Source: Ensifer sp. WSM1721 | Lineage (GTDB): Bacteria; Pseudomonadota; Alphaproteobacteria; Rhizobiales; Rhizobiaceae | DNA length: 64,000 bases | NCBI RefSeq assembly: GCF_000513895.2 | Contig: NZ_CP165782.1 | Span: forward strand, 806,001 to 870,000 | Direction: 5' to 3' | In this document: positions 1 to 6,821 of the stretch, in pieces | Layout: each line of letters begins with the position of its first letter | How positions within the stretch are numbered: position 1 is the first letter of the stretch | Program-made: the position numbers and the translations under genes | The notes under the pieces: generated by a model | What the model was told of the DNA's origin: nothing | Database searches by the model: none | Seen by the model: the letters and a program-made list of their open reading frames with translations, nothing else

Positions 1-819
1 CAGATCGGCAATCAGATCAGCGGCAATGTCGGAGACGGCCGTCGAGACGGTTGCGCTTTCCGTAATGGCCGTGAGGATGCCAGTCGGCTGGTTAGATGTG
101 CCGGTGCCTGCGATAGCGGCCTTGTCGAGGGCCTGTGCAAGCACGAAGCCGAGGTCGGCGCGAAGCACGCTTTCAAGCGCAACAGCGTTCTGCAGCATAA
201 GGCGGCGGGAAAGCTGCATTTCGCCGGAAACCGTCTTCGGACCCATCGAAATCTTGCCGAAGGTCGAAGCCGATTCCGTGGTGTTGCCGTCTTCAGCAAC
301 CCAGTAAGCGGTCGGTCCACCCGTCAGCTTCGGCAGGTCGAGGAAGCCAGTCAGGCCAGAGAGCACGGTTGCGCCCATGCCCTGCACGGCGAGCGTCGGG
401 CGAAGCCGATCAATCAAGCCGCCAAGCTGGGTTGCGACCGCGTAGCCGCCTGCCGTATTGGTGCCTACCGTCTGATCGCGGGTTTCAAGCAGAACCGAAG
501 TCGGGATCATGACGCCGCGGGATTCGCGACCCTTGCTCAGTTCGTCGTGCTGTTCCCGTTCAAGGCCGGTCAGCGAACCGTTGAGAGCTTCCGTGAAGGC
601 CTTGGCGATCGAGTAGCTGCGAAGCTCTTTGTTGAGCGAAGCATCCGGTGCGGCGTCGGCCTGGCGCTCGAATTCGGCCAGCGTAACGGCGCGCTTGATG
701 TCTTTGTCGAGCGCGCGGACTTCAGCTTCGAGCTTGTCGAACTGTTCCGGGTTGCCGGTTGCGGCGCGCATTTCGGTAATCTTTGCGGCGCGGGTTTCCT
801 GAAGGTGTGCAAGATTCAT
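1..819 (-). CDS. Phage major capsid protein, HK97 family (3' end off the window)
   Basis: The frame is open from an ATG at 819 to the window edge, giving 273 codons; HK97 capsids usually have about 400, so the C-terminus is missing. Residues 1-110 are charged and helix-rich (start MNLAHLQETRAAKITEMRA), like the N-terminal scaffold region that phage proteases remove. After it comes a capsid-like stretch with GGYAVATQLGG and IAGTGTSNQPTGIL, the latter typical of HK97-type shells. A Shine-Dalgarno GAAAGG lies about 6 nt upstream. It is the last visible gene of the integrated element and a terminator separates it from the regulator upstream. No portal or prohead protease gene lies between the terminase and this gene, which is unusual; they may lie beyond the left edge. 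The capsid call comes from overall pattern and context. Confidence 0.82.
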   Translation of the reverse strand, partial: MNLAHLQETRAAKITEMRAATGNPEQFDKLEAEVRALDKDIKRAVTLAEFERQADAAPDASLNKELRSYSIAKAFTEALNGSLTGLEREQHDELSKGRESRGVMIPTSVLLETRDQTVGTNTAGGYAVATQLGGLIDRLRPTLAVQGMGATVLSGLTGFLDLPKLTGGPTAYWVAEDGNTTESASTFGKISMGPKTVSGEMQLSRRLMLQNAVALESVLRADLGFVLAQALDKAAIAGTGTSNQPTGILTAITESATVSTAVSDIAADLIADL

Positions 820-838
820 TTTATGCCTTTCATGCATG

Positions 839-860
839 AAAAAGGCCGCTCTCGGCGGCC
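839..860 (-). terminator. Rho-independent terminator after the MerR-like gene
   Basis: On the minus strand GGCCGC and GCGGCC pair across a 5-nt loop and are followed by five T residues. It lies 31 bp past the stop of the regulator gene and ends just before the capsid ribosome binding site, so capsid transcription needs read-through, antitermination or its own start. Confidence 0.7.
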
Positions 861-890
861 GGTGGTAGTGCGGGCCATGGTCCCGCTTGC

Positions 891-1322
891 TTATGCGGCG
901 CGCTGCCGAAGCTCTGCGCAGGCCGCGTTTATCCCGGCGACCAACTGGCCGATGGGAATTAGAATGAGTGACTTATCGACTTGAAGCCGCGGTACGTCTC
1001 GGTCGGAGATGAACCGGCCTGCCTTGGGACTGATACGGCCCGCCTCGATGACGAAGATTGCGTCTGCGGCTGGTGGCTCCTGTAGATGCTCAAAGGCGCA
1101 GGCTATAGCCGTCAGCAACGGCATGCCGCCGCGCTCCAATTCGTGGGCCAGCCGCAGCACGGCAATGTCACGCGGCGAGAACCATCGCCTATGTCCGCGC
1201 TTTTCCGAGAACAATTCGGCAGGTTGACGGATGCACCACATATCCAGTGTGGAACGGCGTGTGCCGGCAAGGGTTGCGGCCTCGCCAACGGAATAGGCGC
1301 GCTCGCGCCAAGGGTCGGCCAT
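891..1322 (-). CDS. MerR-like helix-turn-helix regulator of the integrated element
   Basis: 143 aa from the ATG at 1322, chosen because AAAGGAG stands 8 nt upstream and the N-terminus then matches a MerR-type fold. Residues 8-70 read YSVGEAATLAGTRRSTLDMW, followed by GHRRWFSPRDIAVLRLAHEL, the usual helix-turn-helix plus wing of MerR/excisionase-like DNA-binding domains. Residues 70-143 have no recognised effector domain and no metal-binding cysteine cluster. The gene stands alone between two strong terminators (839-860 and 1364-1403), downstream of a repeat-rich non-coding block. It plausibly acts on those palindromes, but that is inference from position. The target and effector are unknown. 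Confidence 0.7.
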   Translation of the reverse strand: MADPWRERAYSVGEAATLAGTRRSTLDMWCIRQPAELFSEKRGHRRWFSPRDIAVLRLAHELERGGMPLLTAIACAFEHLQEPPAADAIFVIEAGRISPKAGRFISDRDVPRLQVDKSLILIPIGQLVAGINAACAELRQRAA

Positions 1323-1363
1323 GGCCGGTCTCCTTTCGTCAGTTGTTAGATTTTCGAATGGGT

Positions 1364-1403
1364 AAAAAAGGGGGAGGCGGCCAGGATCACCCTGCCGCCT
1401 CCC
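1364..1403 (-). terminator. Strong Rho-independent terminator or attenuator upstream of the MerR-like gene
   Basis: On the minus strand GGGAGGCGGC pairs perfectly with GCCGCCTCCC (10 bp) across 12 nt and runs into a C-rich stretch then TTTTTT. A second hairpin, GTCGGG/CCCGAC, stands just before it at 1413-1430. The structure ends 42 bp before the regulator's start codon, so it stops transcription from the repeat block or acts as an attenuator. Confidence 0.75.
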
Positions 1404-1566
1404 GATTTGCTCGTCGGGAACCACCCCGACTAAGACTCTCATCGCCAGGTCCCACCCAGGCAATTGCCGTGCGCTAATCGCCATGTCCTTTGACGGATGG
1501 GCGGCAACGATTCGCGCTTTAGGATTGGCCAGGCCCCGAATGGAGTGCCGCCCGAACCGGAACTGT

Positions 1567-1609
1567 CTTCCCACTTCTTACAAACTTGGAGCGGTTTGAG
1601 TATATACTC
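1567..1609. repeat. 43-bp direct repeat, copy 1, ending in a 12-bp palindrome
   Basis: Begins CTTCCCACTTCTTACAAACT and ends in GAGTATATACTC (1598-1609), which is its own reverse complement. It matches 1830-1872 except for three bases. Two of the differences fall in the palindrome and are compensatory, so symmetry is kept. Confidence 0.85.
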
Positions 1610-1688
1610 ACCCCTCGGGGACTTGAGTGCGCGTGGGAGACGGTCGCAATCGACTGTATCTCTCACTTATACCCATCCGCAGCGCAAT

Positions 1689-1702
1689 CAGGTTATAACC
1701 TG
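1689..1702. repeat. 14-bp perfect palindrome
   Basis: CAGGTTATAACCTG is its own reverse complement. It lies between the two copies of the 43-bp module and differs in sequence from their palindromes, so if it is an operator it would suit a different dimeric regulator. Confidence 0.7.
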
Positions 1703-1709
1703 CCCGTCA

Positions 1710-1726
1710 CTGTACTCTCTCCGAGA
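1710..1726. repeat. 17-bp direct repeat, copy 1
   Basis: CTGTACTCTCTCCGAGA is found again without change at 1890-1906, 180 bp away. The following bases (CTGCGAAAAG versus ACGCGGAAAG) are also similar, so the duplicated unit probably extends about 10 bp further. Confidence 0.75.
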
Positions 1727-1829
1727 CTGCGAAAAGTGCCACGTAGACCTCTACACAATAGTACGCACCCACGCGGCACGAAAAGGCACACTCCCCACTT
1801 ATAGCAAACTTCGGGCCGATCGAAGCATG

Positions 1830-1872
1830 CTTCCCACTTCCTACAAACTTGGAGCGGTTTGAGTGTACACTC
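1830..1872. repeat. 43-bp direct repeat, copy 2, ending in a 12-bp palindrome
   Basis: Second copy of the module at 1567-1609, offset by 263 bp. It ends in GAGTGTACACTC (1861-1872), again a perfect palindrome although two bases differ from copy 1. Confidence 0.85.
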
Positions 1873-1889
1873 GCGCATGCACCCCTTCG

Positions 1890-1906
1890 CTGTACTCTCT
1901 CCGAGA
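1890..1906. repeat. 17-bp direct repeat, copy 2
   Basis: Identical to 1710-1726. Its spacing from the 43-bp module differs between the two halves (18 bp here, about 100 bp in the first half), so the block is not one simple tandem duplication. Confidence 0.75.
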
Positions 1907-2022
1907 ACGCGGAAAGGGACGCTTCACTGATACACACCATGGGGAAGGGCAAAAGTGACACCCCTCTACTTATAAGGGGAGCGAACCTGCGTTTAGGTCA
2001 CCTTTCCGCCGAAAATAGTTGG

Positions 2023-2047
2023 CCTGCCGCCAGCAAGTAGCGGCAGG
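2023..2047 (-). terminator. Possible hairpin terminator after the 125-aa phage gene
   Basis: CCTGCCG and CGGCAGG form a 7-bp stem with an 11-nt loop, 20 bp past the stop of the upstream gene. On the minus strand only a weak T-rich stretch (CTATTTT) follows a few bases later, so termination may be inefficient. Confidence 0.4.
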
Positions 2048-2067
2048 GTGTTGCGGTTGCGCAACTA

Positions 2068-2445
2068 TTAAGCGTTTTGGATCGTGTATTCCCTACCATC
2101 CAGACCGAGGCCCTTGGACGTCAGGACGACGTTGAATCGCTTGAACAAGCTGAAAAACTCGGCGAGCGGCAGATCAATATCCAATTCCTTGAATGCGAGG
2201 TTTTCGGTCGATTGGATTTGATCGTTGACGCTATCGAACCCGTCTCCATCGGCGTAAACAGCGCGAACGCCGATTTTGCCAGGATCGGACGACAGGTAGT
2301 AGGCGCGCAGCGCTACTACGAACCCGTTATCCGGAATTCCCTTTCCGCGAAAGAATGTCTGGATTGACGTGTTGTCGGCTTCGTCCGCCGCGGCGGTGCC
2401 TTTCAAGTCGTTGTATTGAACGCCTGCTGTAAAAACTTCTGCCAT
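2068..2445 (-). CDS. Phage protein of unknown function (125 aa)
   Basis: The start at 2445 is preferred because AGGAG lies 6 nt upstream; the ATG at 2451 would leave no spacing. The protein begins MAEVFTAGVQYNDLKGTAAA, is acidic, and is predicted soluble with mixed alpha/beta character and no signal peptide or membrane segment. A stretch around residue 55 (VRAVYADGDGFDSVND) could hold an acidic loop. I recognise no family. It follows the large terminase after 12 bp in the same direction, so it is probably co-transcribed and may act in packaging or head assembly, but nothing in the sequence shows that. Confidence 0.65.
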   Translation of the reverse strand: MAEVFTAGVQYNDLKGTAAADEADNTSIQTFFRGKGIPDNGFVVALRAYYLSSDPGKIGVRAVYADGDGFDSVNDQIQSTENLAFKELDIDLPLAEFFSLFKRFNVVLTSKGLGLDGREYTIQNA

Positions 2446-2457
2446 TCCCATCTCCTA

Positions 2458-4083
2458 TTAAGCCGCCAGCAGACACGCCGGCAGCGATTCCGGCTCGTGC
2501 CTCGATGCTACGTTGAGGCTCATCGACAATGCAACCAGTCCGTCTATGCGTCCGGCCGCTTTCGCCTTATCCAACTTCCGGCCGCCGGCAGGGTCTTTCG
2601 TGACGACAGCGTTGGCAGCGCACATCTTCAAGATTGGATTTCCTGCGTGCCGCAGTTTTGTTTCCGCCACCATCCGCTCAAGCACGTCGACCGCAGGCGA
2701 CATGTCCTTAAAGCCCTGGCCGTGCGGTACGAGGTTCATTTCCGCGCCGATCGCCGATAGCTCGCGCCGCAGATCCTCGATTCTCCATCGGTCGTAGGCC
2801 ACGGCTTGGATGTCGAACCGTGCCGCGTCTTCGGCCATAGCCTCGGCAATTGCGGCGGGGTCGATCGTCTTGCCGGGAACTAGCGTCAGAAAACCTTGTT
2901 TCGCCCAGATGTCATAGGGCACGCGGTCGGCCTCCGATTTGTCGCCAATGCCAGTTTCCGGCAAATAGAACCGCGGCAGAACGTCTACCGTGCCGTCGTC
3001 GTTCGGAAACACGAGCACCCAGGCGCTAAGGTCGCGTGCGGCGGATAGATCGAGCGCCCCAAAGGCAACACGGCCACGCAACGCGTCCACATCAACCGCG
3101 CCGTCACAAGCATCCCATTCCGCCTTCGCGATGAAGCGCACATGCGCGTCAACGCGCTGATTAAGGATCAGGTTGCGGAAAGCGTTTTCCTTCGACGGTA
3201 CGCGCTGTGCCTGCGCTGCCTGCCGCTCCACGTCATCCAGCGAACGGAAGTCGCCAAGGGCCGGATTAGCAAGCTCCCATGTCTCTGGCGCCCATGGGTC
3301 GGCATTGTCGGGCGCGCCGTAGAAGGTCAGATGGAAACTCTTGTCCTCTACCTCGCCGGCAGTCACCTTCTGGCCATAGTCGACAAGCTCGCTCATGATC
3401 GCGAAGTCACTGGCCGCTTGCGTGCTGATAACGCACATAAGCGGGTTTTCGCGGGCGCCCATGGCGGTGTCGAGCGCTTCGTAAAGGTCACGCTTGGTTG
3501 CCTGGCCGAGCTCGTCGTACACGATGAAGGAAGGCGACAGGCCGTGTTTTGTGGCAGCGTCGGCAGACAGCGCGGCAAACACGCTACCCTTGCCGTTGCC
3601 TTCTAGCACCTCGATCTCTTTCCGAAACCGAATGATATTGACGCGTGCCTCTATCTCCTTGTGCTCGGAGATGATGGCGACCATCTCATTGAAGGTTTTG
3701 CCGGCTTGGAATCTGTCGTTGGCACATGCAAACACTTCGCCGCGCGGCTCGGCTTCCGGGCCAACTAGATGGCATAGTGCCAAGCCGGCGACAATTTGCG
3801 TCTTGCCGTTCTTGCGGGCCATGGACAGGACAGCGGTTCGAACGGGACGATTGCCGGTTTCGTCCTCGCGATAGACCGCATCGAGGAATTTCCGCTGCCA
3901 AGGACGCACCTTTAGCTTCGTGCCGGCAAGCTTGCCCTGCGTGACGTTCAGGTCCTCAAGGAATGCAATGACACGATCGACGCGTGAGAGCCCTTCCGCC
4001 TCCCATGGCAGGACGGTGCGTAGGTTATCGTTGGCCGCTTCCCGCGCCTTTTTCGGCTTTGCGCCTGGCCCTCTCAAACCCAT
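2458..4083 (-). CDS. Phage terminase large subunit
   Basis: 541 aa, the usual length for a Terminase_1-type DNA-packaging motor. The start MGLRGPGAKPKK is typical of phage terminase genes. An ATPase Walker-A-like SMARKNGKTQ lies near residue 88 and a Walker-B IVYDELGQ near residue 190. The C-terminal RNase H-like nuclease part begins around FGALDLSAARDLSAW near residue 345 and continues with further acidic residues such as AVAYDRWR. It would pump DNA into the prohead and cut concatemers. Its start overlaps the HNH gene by 10 bp, and HNH-terminase pairs are common in HK97-like phages. No separate small terminase gene is visible. Confidence 0.9.
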   Translation of the reverse strand: MGLRGPGAKPKKAREAANDNLRTVLPWEAEGLSRVDRVIAFLEDLNVTQGKLAGTKLKVRPWQRKFLDAVYREDETGNRPVRTAVLSMARKNGKTQIVAGLALCHLVGPEAEPRGEVFACANDRFQAGKTFNEMVAIISEHKEIEARVNIIRFRKEIEVLEGNGKGSVFAALSADAATKHGLSPSFIVYDELGQATKRDLYEALDTAMGARENPLMCVISTQAASDFAIMSELVDYGQKVTAGEVEDKSFHLTFYGAPDNADPWAPETWELANPALGDFRSLDDVERQAAQAQRVPSKENAFRNLILNQRVDAHVRFIAKAEWDACDGAVDVDALRGRVAFGALDLSAARDLSAWVLVFPNDDGTVDVLPRFYLPETGIGDKSEADRVPYDIWAKQGFLTLVPGKTIDPAAIAEAMAEDAARFDIQAVAYDRWRIEDLRRELSAIGAEMNLVPHGQGFKDMSPAVDVLERMVAETKLRHAGNPILKMCAANAVVTKDPAGGRKLDKAKAAGRIDGLVALSMSLNVASRHEPESLPACLLAA

Positions 4084-4469
4084 AGGTCACCATCCTCACA
4101 TGAAACTAAGTATCTTCGTGTCTCCCGCGCCGGTCGGTTGGCCTCGATCGCTCGTCCTGCGAAGGCCCCCGGTTCCCATCCGTCGTCGCCCATGAGCGGA
4201 TCGCCGTTGATGTCGCAGCCTTTGTACTTGCTGCGCTTGCCGCTGCGCTCCGCATTGGTCTTATGGTTGTGACATGCCTGGCACATGGACATCAGGCCGG
4301 ACAGCGGCGGGAATTTCTCCCCGCCTGCCGATACTGGAATGATGTGGTCGACCACCTTGGCCGGCTCGACGACTTCCCGCCTAATGCACACTTCGCATAA
4401 CGGCTGCACCGATAGCTTCGCGGCGCGAAGATGCTTCCACGCCGCGCTGTTGTGATACCAGTTGGTCAT
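4074..4469 (-). CDS. Phage HNH endonuclease
   Basis: 131 aa. The core reads VVDHIIPVSAGGEKFPPLSG, then MCQACHNHKTNAE, which gives the HNH catalytic His pair and metal-binding residues; an earlier CEVC supplies a likely structural zinc pair together with CQAC. Such proteins often sit beside the terminase in cos-type HK97 phages, where they help nick DNA during packaging. The start overlaps the stop of the upstream ATPase by 1 nt and the end overlaps the terminase start, so the three genes are translationally coupled. Confidence 0.88.
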   Translation of the reverse strand: MTNWYHNSAAWKHLRAAKLSVQPLCEVCIRREVVEPAKVVDHIIPVSAGGEKFPPLSGLMSMCQACHNHKTNAERSGKRSKYKGCDINGDPLMGDDGWEPGAFAGRAIEANRPARETRRYLVSCEDGDLWV

Positions 4470-6220
4470 TATGCTGCTTCCCGTTCCGAACCGGACAGGA
4501 CAGTTTCCCCCCTATCTATCTGTCCTGTCCGTCCGGCATCTCCTAACCGGACAGGACGGACAGATGCTTGGTTGGGGGAATGTCCGTCCGGCTGTCCGGC
4601 CTTTTCGTCGCGGACATTGGCAAACCACAAAAGTCCGCCGTCCTGTCCGTCGCCGCGAACCACCCATTGCTTTGAGATCCAATGCTCAAGCGCTCGATTG
4701 AAGGCCTTAAGCTTCGTGTCGGTAGAGCCTTCCTTGCGCTCATAGAAGGTGGAGCGGATGGCCTCGACGGCTACGACCTTCACTTGCGGGCCTTCCGAGC
4801 CAAACGGCTTTCGGGTCTCGGTGGATTCGAGGATAGCGGTCTGAATGATGCCTTGCAGTATCTTGGCATTGCCGGACGGGCCGCGTTCTTTCGGGCCATC
4901 TGCAACCGTTTCATCTGCCACCAACTCGTCAACCACGGCAGCCGATACGCCACCAACTTCGGCGGACGTGTAACGCACCTTGCCAATGTTGCGGTGTCCC
5001 GGCCCGCTGCGGTTCTTGCCGACATAGATGGTGAACCAGTCGCCTTCGCCTTCAAGCAACACAAGCTCAAGGGCTGCGACAGCTTCCAGCGTTTCGCCCT
5101 TCGTCGCCTTGTTGTTTTCGCGGTTGGTGTGGTTGAGGATGGCAATTACCGCGCCTTCGCTCTCTGCTACCTCACGCAATGCGTTCAAGGCCGGCGAGGT
5201 GGTCTTGTCCTCAAGAACGGAAACGCCGCCTAGCGCGGCTCGCAGGGTGTCGACAACGATCATGACTTGCCGCGTTGGGTCGATCGCCTTCGCTTGCCGA
5301 ATGACTTCCCGCGTCACGGCTGCGGCTTTCGGCGGCTTGGTGAGCGGCAAGCCTTCTGGCAGCTTGGCAATTTTGATTCTATCGTTGCCCATTGCTTCGA
5401 GGCGGTTCGCCACGTCGCCGCCGTCCTCGGCCGCAATCACGACGATGGTGGTGGGTTTTGTCTCGCGGCCAAGGAACGGCTCGCCAGCATCGAGGGCGCC
5501 AGCCATGGCAAGGGTGAGGGCAGTTTTGCCAGCGCCTGGCCGTCCGCCAATGGCAATCAGCGTGCCGGTACGCACCAAGCCCTTAATGAGGGCGTCGGCG
5601 GTCGAGGATTCCTGTGCCTTGAACTCGGAAAAGGATAGCAGCCGAATGCCAGCCGTTTCGGGGGCTGCCTTCGGTACGTTGTCATTGGCGGCGGGTGGCG
5701 GATTCATCTTCTCGGCGAGCTTCGCTAGGCTCTCCGCCAGTGGTCCCGGCTTGTATTCCTTTGGGGGAGGTGTAGCGCCGATGTCGCGGCCAATAATCCG
5801 CATAGCAATGTCGCCGTCAGCGTCAGGGCCGGCAATCTGTTGCATGCTCGGGTCGCCAGTGGCGGGGTCGAGCCAGATCAACATGCACGTTTGATTGTCG
5901 CAGCCGTCGATTTCGTCGACTAGCACGGCCCAGCGGCGAACCTCTGCCATGTCAGCCGGCCCGCTATCGCTCGATGGCTTCTCGAGATTAAGAGGAGATG
6001 CGCGGTCCCAATCGCCTGAACCGTCTTCAGCGGCAGGTGCGACAACGATGTTGGAAACGGCATGCCCCCAATCGAAAATGCGGTCGTAAATACCATAATA
6101 GACTGATGCGATGCCATCGAAGTCGCCGGATGCGAAGCAGTCGGAAAGTGTGGGCTGGGCTGCATGGCGCGGCATGGCGCGCAATTCGTCAATGTTGGTG
6201 TCAAATTTCGCGAGTGTCAT
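4469..6220 (-). CDS. RepA/AAA_25-like helicase-type ATPase
   Basis: 583 aa from the ATG at 6220, with GGGAG upstream; an in-frame TTG at 6238 would add six residues. Residues about 226-233 are a Walker A motif GRPGAGKT and residues about 320-326 a Walker B MIVVDTL, in the RecA-like fold typical of RepA helicases of plasmids and phages. The first 150 residues contain a lower-complexity acidic region that may serve as a primase/PriCT-type N-domain; I cannot confirm that. After residue 470 there is a likely winged-helix part. It probably unwinds or loads on the element's origin. The 3' end of the gene carries a cluster of short repeats. It overlaps the start of the HNH gene and the end of the 83-aa gene upstream. 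Confidence 0.78.
   Translation of the reverse strand: MTLAKFDTNIDELRAMPRHAAQPTLSDCFASGDFDGIASVYYGIYDRIFDWGHAVSNIVVAPAAEDGSGDWDRASPLNLEKPSSDSGPADMAEVRRWAVLVDEIDGCDNQTCMLIWLDPATGDPSMQQIAGPDADGDIAMRIIGRDIGATPPPKEYKPGPLAESLAKLAEKMNPPPAANDNVPKAAPETAGIRLLSFSEFKAQESSTADALIKGLVRTGTLIAIGGRPGAGKTALTLAMAGALDAGEPFLGRETKPTTIVVIAAEDGGDVANRLEAMGNDRIKIAKLPEGLPLTKPPKAAAVTREVIRQAKAIDPTRQVMIVVDTLRAALGGVSVLEDKTTSPALNALREVAESEGAVIAILNHTNRENNKATKGETLEAVAALELVLLEGEGDWFTIYVGKNRSGPGHRNIGKVRYTSAEVGGVSAAVVDELVADETVADGPKERGPSGNAKILQGIIQTAILESTETRKPFGSEGPQVKVVAVEAIRSTFYERKEGSTDTKLKAFNRALEHWISKQWVVRGDGQDGGLLWFANVRDEKAGQPDGHSPNQASVRPVRLGDAGRTGQIDRGETVLSGSEREAA
4491..4600. repeat. Cluster of GGACAG/CTGTCC repeats in the 3' end of the RepA-like gene
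   Basis: Within 110 bp there are CCGGACAGGACAG (4491-4503), CTGTCCTGTCCGTCCGG (4520-4536), CCGGACAGGACGGACAG (4547-4563) and TGTCCGTCCGGCTGTCCGG (4581-4599), with another TCCTGTCCGT at 4641-4650. The middle two units face each other across 10 bp. This could be an iteron array or origin for the encoded ATPase, although the repeats also encode protein. Confidence 0.55.
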
Positions 6221-6452
6221 AGGCTGCTTTGCTCCCAAGGGCAGCTATTGCCGCCTGTGTCATCTGTTCGGCAAGCTCAGGATGGAAGCTAGCCGAATGC
6301 TTTCCGAAGGCTTTGGGCGCGAATGAGCGCAGCCGGCCGTCGGGGGACTTTCTTAGAAGGACATTGAAAAGCCGAAGGTGTGGAGTGATCTCCACATCGT
6401 ACAAAGCAACGTCCTTCGGTCCGGCTACAGGCCGGATCGACAAAATCTCCAT
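6201..6452 (-). CDS. Small phage protein of unknown function (83 aa)
   Basis: Starts at the ATG at 6452 with AGGAG 6 nt upstream (MEILSIRPVAGPKDVALYDV). It is soluble and rich in charged residues in its second half, with ITPHLRLFNVLLRKSPDGRL in the middle, a layout seen in small transcription-associated phage proteins. The 3' end overlaps the RepA-like gene, so the two are coupled. The family is not recognised. Confidence 0.65.
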   Translation of the reverse strand: MEILSIRPVAGPKDVALYDVEITPHLRLFNVLLRKSPDGRLRSFAPKAFGKHSASFHPELAEQMTQAAIAALGSKAAYDTREI

Positions 6453-6469
6453 ATTTTCTCCTGTGGGGG

Positions 6470-6730
6470 TTAGGCCGCGCGAGCGGCTATGCGCGCATCG
6501 ATCCACGCCTCAACTTCGGCGCGGACATACGCAATGCGCTTTTCTCCAAGCGGTACGGGGCTTGGAAACTTCCTGTCCTTGGCCATCAAGGACAACATGG
6601 TGCGAGAGAACGTGGTCGCCTCGGCTGCTTCAGCCGGGGTCATGAGGCGGGGTTTGTTGTCGTTAGCGTGTTGCAAAATTTTCTCCTCTGAGGGGTTGAC
6701 GATGTAAACAGTCCCGTGTAGTCTGAGCAT
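6470..6730 (-). CDS. AlpA-like regulator or excisionase
   Basis: 86 aa from the ATG at 6730, with GGGAG 8 nt upstream; a GTG 15 bp earlier is less likely. From residue 30 it reads MTPAEAAEATTFSRTMLSLM, then KFPSPVPLGEKRIAYVRAEV and EAWIDARIAAR, the standard AlpA/MerR-like helix-turn-helix with its recognition helix and wing. AlpA proteins act as excisionases or activators of the neighbouring integrase in P4-like elements and in phage satellites. It lies between int and the replication genes, the usual place. Confidence 0.82.
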   Translation of the reverse strand: MLRLHGTVYIVNPSEEKILQHANDNKPRLMTPAEAAEATTFSRTMLSLMAKDRKFPSPVPLGEKRIAYVRAEVEAWIDARIAARAA

Positions 6731-6821
6731 GGGTGAAACTCCCACGCTTTGTTATGTCTACAATCTCTGAGCGTAGGACTGCTTTACAAATTAGTCAATG
6801 CCGCGAATAGAGAAATTGCGC

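Larger units (their letters stand above)
1404..2067. other. Non-coding block with duplicated palindromic modules
   Basis: 664 bp without a credible gene; the short open frames here have atypical, Cys/Arg-rich composition and simply re-read the repeats. It holds two copies of a 43-bp module ending in a 12-bp palindrome, a third partial copy of the module's first half near 1793-1811, two copies of a 17-bp sequence CTGTACTCTCTCCGAGA, and an unrelated 14-bp palindrome. The composition is less GC-rich than the chromosome. It sits between the terminase-side genes and the regulator/capsid genes, so a control region, an origin or a small RNA locus are all possible. Confidence 0.6.

Noticed and set aside
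1439..1878. Two short minus-strand frames that both contain a LKPLQVC-KWE peptide, as possible small duplicated genes
   Set aside because: The shared peptide is just the 43-bp DNA repeat read in the same frame; codon use is atypical and no ribosome binding site stands before them.
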